The notes under the pieces are model-generated. The model worked only from the letters and a program-made list of their open reading frames with translations, had not been told where the DNA came from and searched no databases. From assembly GCA_026008535.1 (NCBI GenBank), contig BRKX01000007.1, positions 56,657,001 to 56,721,000 on the forward strand: a stretch of DNA of 64,000 nucleotides, read 5' to 3'. Both the position numbers and the translations under genes were made by a program. Below are positions 60,251-64,000 of this stretch, piece after piece. Numbering within the stretch: the stretch's first letter is position 1; each line of letters opens with the position of its first letter. This stretch comes from Perilla frutescens (lineage: Eukaryota; Streptophyta; Magnoliopsida; Lamiales; Lamiaceae).

Positions 60251-62670
60251 TGTGATACCCCAACCCTTTTTGCTAAATTATAAATTATAATTTTAGTAAA
60301 TGATTTTGAATTAATATTTTTTGGATATTAATCATGTGAGTATGTTTGTATTATGCCGTTGATTTATTGCAGGTTGTTCCACTCGAACCGATATGTCATA
60401 GCACACAAAGATATTATGCTGAGTGTATAACATATGTTAACATTGTAATATTTAAAATTTGTCGAGTTATATGATAGTGAATAAGTGTAATTATATTTAA
60501 TTTTGTTTTGCCATGCCTCGAACACCCTAACGCTGAGCCGGACGGAGGTCTCGCTGCCCAGTTAGCGAGTCAGGGATTCAGGAGACGAAGCGCCCGATGG
60601 GGGCTAGGGGGCAACGCCCCCTGCTTTTTCGGTGTGTATTAAAAGTGCTTTAAAAAAATTTAGAGTTAAATGGGGTTGAACTGAACACGCCGCACGCCCG
60701 CGGGGTGGTGCGCGCCCGCTGGGCGGGGGAGGCCGCACGCCGCACGCTCGCGGGATGATGCGCTCCCGTGGAGCGGGCGAGGCACGCGCCGGCGCAGCCC
60801 TACGCTGGCATGGGGAGCATTTGGCCGAGAGCCCTCATGCGCGGTCGCGGGAGGCTCGCTGTCGCGCGGGTTGGGATGCATTTTTCTTTCCGTATTTCTA
60901 TCTTTTAAAGCACTACACTTATTCATTCCTCTTCATTTCTTCTCTTTATTAGGGTGATTTTTCCTTCATCACTCTCAAGAAATTCTTCAACTTCTGGAGC
61001 GTATTCTACCATTATTATCCATCAACTAAGGTAACCTCATACCTCTTCTTCTTTGTGATTAAACACCAATTCCATGTTGATTTGAATCTAGGGTTCATAC
61101 CAAATTAGGGTTTTCAATTTTATTGATCCTCTTGCCTAGATATCTTGAACATATGGTTTATTTACCTCCTTGAAGCTATATGTGAAGTTATATCGAATTC
61201 CTATGGTTCATTGTTGCTAGAGTTGGAATTTTTGCCCTAATTTCCCCTTGTTTTGTTGATGTTGGTTGGAGGTGCTGTGATGGTTGTATGAAGTTGATTT
61301 TCATCTATGCTAGAGCCCTAGGATAGAGGTTTATGTGTATGAAATTTTGAGTTTAAAGGATTTAAATTGAATCATGACCATGTGGTTTAAATGAGTGCAC
61401 GTAATGTGTTCAATTAAATGTTTCAAAGAGTTTTAATGTGTATTTTGAGTCCAAAATCATAGTATGAGCTTGTATATCCATGGTTGTGTATGTGGATATG
61501 TATGTAAACCTTAAGGCATATAAAGCGTGAGTTTGGTCGAAATTATGAAATAATTATATAACTCGATGTCTAAAATGAAAAGGGGATTAAAGCTGCTAGG
61601 CGACGTATTGGGGCTCGAGGTGGACAACTTGGGCATGACAAAGGAGTATTTCAAGGTTGAAAGGATTTCGAAAGCATCTCATAAGGTGGGGTAACTCTAA
61701 ACTGTGAATACATGTAAAGTTATAGTTATTGTAGTGCTTTGATTGTATAAGTATGAAGGGTCTTCGGACCGGTGAAATGAAAGAGATCCTTCGGGGTCGA
61801 CAAAGAGATCCTTTGGGGTTGATAAAGAGGTCCTTCGGGATTGATATAGACTTGTTAATGTCCTCCCTGGGGGATAATAAGCTTGCGGGTATCCCTACAG
61901 GGATAAAGACGTTTATTAACATGGACATCGTGATGTTTGGGCCCTAAGGGGTTGAGACTAGTCTCCAAAAAGTAAAGAAGTATCCATATGTTATATTTTC
62001 ACTTGTGCAATTGGCTATAACTGTTTACAGTGTTCCCCACTGAGTATGTTGTTAAATACTCACTCCATTCATTTAATGAATTTCAGGTTGAGGAGTCGAG
62101 GCTCGAGTAGGAGCGTTGTGAACACAAGAGAACCCCCACAAGCTTGTGTTTATTTTTGCATGCTCTTCTTTTGATTTACTCACATTATTATTAATTCATT
62201 GATCACTCTCTTTTGTTTATGATCGATGATTATTGGGGATGGGACTAGCCCTATTATGTAGTCATGATGTATATAACTTGATATTATGCAAAACATTTTA
62301 AAGGCGGGTCGTTCGACCTTGGAGCCTTTTATGTGTGAAGTATGTTGTTGAACCCTATATTATGTATGTTGATTTAGGGTGCTAGACGGGCGGGTTGTGT
62401 CAAACCTATGAGTCTGATAGGTTAGATGATCGTATGATTGATATGGATGGGCTTATGCAATGCTTCCATTAAATACCATGTTGTGTGACAAATTAGATTC
62501 GATAGGTTGTATGTTGTAATTGTGAAAAATTTGTATTGGGAATTATGATTTCATTCCTCATAATGAAACTTGACCTTAGCTTCCGCTCAATTTAAAATAA
62601 GCACACCAAAATGAGTAAGTAAATTGTATGTTAAGTGACGTGGCCAAACAGAGTAGTTTGGGGCGTTACA
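60251..62670 (+). mobile_element. solo LTR E (2420 bp)
   Basis: It starts TGTGATACCCCAACCC and ends GGGGCGTTACA, flanked by the 5-bp duplication ATATG, with no interior sequence. It arose by recombination between the two LTRs of a former element. A CpG-rich block occupies about 60670-60880, and short repeats of the type GATCCTTCGGGGT lie at 61745-61915. Frames inside are not genes. Confidence 0.92.
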
Positions 62671-62675
62671 ATATG
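62671..62675 (+). repeat. right target-site duplication of solo LTR E
   Basis: ATATG, identical to 60246-60250. Confidence 0.9.
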
Positions 62676-62818
62676 TATATATATTCTCGTTGTATCATTG
62701 TTTTGGGGGAAAAGGGAGTTTCAATATTTTTTCCAGAATCATAAATGCAGTGGGGGCCGCAAGGAATAGTATTATGGCATGTCTGACAAAAATTGTTTTT
62801 TCCATGCTTTTTATATAT
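62676..62818 (+). mobile_element. 3' LTR of element C, second part (then broken)
   Basis: It continues the C LTR (matching about 43551-43693) to CTTTTTATATAT, where similarity to the 5' LTR stops abruptly. Confidence 0.88.
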
Positions 62819-64000
62819 TGGATTTCGTGTGCATGTGTGTTTGATATATAGTGTTGTGCGTATATATATATATATATATATGGATATATAGAGTAATCAA
62901 TGCTAGCTACACACACACACGTCACTTTCATATTCTTTGTTCACTATATATATATATATATATAGGGAAGGGATCAAATGAGAACCCTTCCCCTAGGTGG
63001 GAACTAGGAACCAATCCTATCCCTTCATTGGTTCAATCTGGACGGCCCAGATTAAGTTAATAGGGGCGGTGGCATAATTGTAATATTTGGCAAGTTTGAT
63101 GAAGGGGAGGGCAATATAGTAATTCAGTTCTTCAACTTTCCTTCTTCAGATTTTTTCCCCTTTTCTCTCCCTCTCTCGCTGATTACGTTCTTCTTCTTCT
63201 TCCCTTTTGATTTCTCATTATTTTTCAGCATCTGCTTTCATCTTTTTATCACGAATATTCGACCCTGTGATTCGTAGAGTTCATCGGTGGCGCTGTCTTT
63301 GTATGGTGACTCCATGTATGTGTTTTTTTAATTTATTTTAGCAGTTTGGTATGTCGATTTATTTCTTGTTTCTTCTCGTGATTTTTATTTCTCATCTTAT
63401 TTTAGTTTATGGCTTCATCGTTTTGTTATAAAGATTCAATATTTTTGATTGATTTGATCTTTTTCATTCAGATCTGGGTTGTATCAATTTTTTTTGAGAA
63501 AAATATCAGTTATTTTCTAATTGTTAGGAATTCTAGGGTTTAGTATGTACGAGAATATACATAATATGCATTAATTTGATCTGTTTATTTCTTTTAGCAT
63601 GTTAATGTATTCCTTTTATCCTATCGTCACATATGTTTTAGCATGTTAATGTAGTCGTTTTAGCCTGTCGTCACATATGTTTTAGTATGATAATATGCTG
63701 ATTTAATGTTATTTCTACTGCACTCTGTGAAACATGTCATACAAACTATGCTTTGCTTTTTTTTCTTTTGTGTGTGTGTGTGTGTGTGTTTTTTTGTGAC
63801 TCGGCTACACAATGTTATAGACACCATGTAAATATTAGAATACTTTGGTGCTAAAATGTATGTTGCATGATGCTAGAATGGTACATACCTAATGCTAAAA
63901 ATCAATTTGTGTGTCTAAACATCTCTTGATGTGATTGTATTATTATTTTACCTTGTTCAGTTTATAATTTTTTGATTTTAATGTGTTAGCTTCTTTTGTT
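62819..64000. other. unidentified sequence, possibly the edge of another inserted element
   Basis: This replaces the remaining 530 bp expected of the C LTR. It contains (TA)n at about 62861-62880 and 62945-62963 and (CA)n near 62911. A sharp change at 62964 (GGGAAGGGATCAAATGAGAACC) resembles the start of a DNA transposon (recollection only). A CT-rich, UTR-like stretch lies at about 63130-63210 and (TG)n at 63771-63788. No coding region is recognised before the window ends. Confidence 0.35.

Noticed and set aside
60666..60926. Arg/Pro-rich frame in solo LTR E as a gene
   Set aside because: It lies in the CpG-rich block of a solo LTR, with frames on both strands and no motif.

Overview
This window is nuclear DNA of a flowering plant, most likely a eudicot. 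It has two intron-rich single-copy plant genes (an IRE-family AGC kinase resembling IRE4, and a SICKLE homologue) in AT-rich DNA. The rest is mostly nested plant transposable elements: Ty3/gypsy LTR retrotransposons including an Athila, a hAT element, and a broken Ulp1/DUF1985 gene. No rRNA, tRNA, CRISPR or bacterial-type operon is visible.

Layout. 1-7273: minus-strand LTR retrotransposon A, with LTRs of about 2.84 kb and a non-coding interior, cut by the left window edge. It sits in the 5' LTR of plus-strand element B (7274-14096), whose decayed gag-pol stops abruptly in a deletion that also removed most of its 3' LTR. 14531-18058 (minus): broken DUF1985/Ulp1 (C48) protease gene, with a minisatellite in its first intron. 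18300-20219: gene-free AT-rich DNA upstream of the kinase. 20220-32693 (+): 17-exon IRE4-like kinase gene, whose exons I joined phase by phase to 1093 codons. 33858-36590 (-): SICKLE homologue, convergent with the kinase. 37291-38810: foldback element with a central tandem array. 39015-41682: hAT element with a perfect 8-bp target duplication. 42902 to the right edge: LTR element C, which contains a 13-kb Athila (D, 46065-59068) in its interior and a solo LTR (E, 60251-62670) in its 3' LTR. The 3' LTR breaks off again at about 62818.

How it fits together. The two host genes are unrelated in function: kinase signalling, and RNA processing/miRNA biogenesis. The transposon stacks on either side give a relative history. 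B predates A. C predates D, E and the event at 62818. I found perfect target duplications for D (ATAAC), E (ATATG) and the hAT element (CTCATTGG). The most interesting unexplained signals are a strong hairpin directly after the primer-binding site in A, B and C; a CpG-rich CCGCG/CGCGCGA minisatellite in non-homologous parts of Athila D; and a D gag-pol frame broken by five stops but no frameshift. I found no clearly new biological system. All homology calls are from reading motifs, without database searches.
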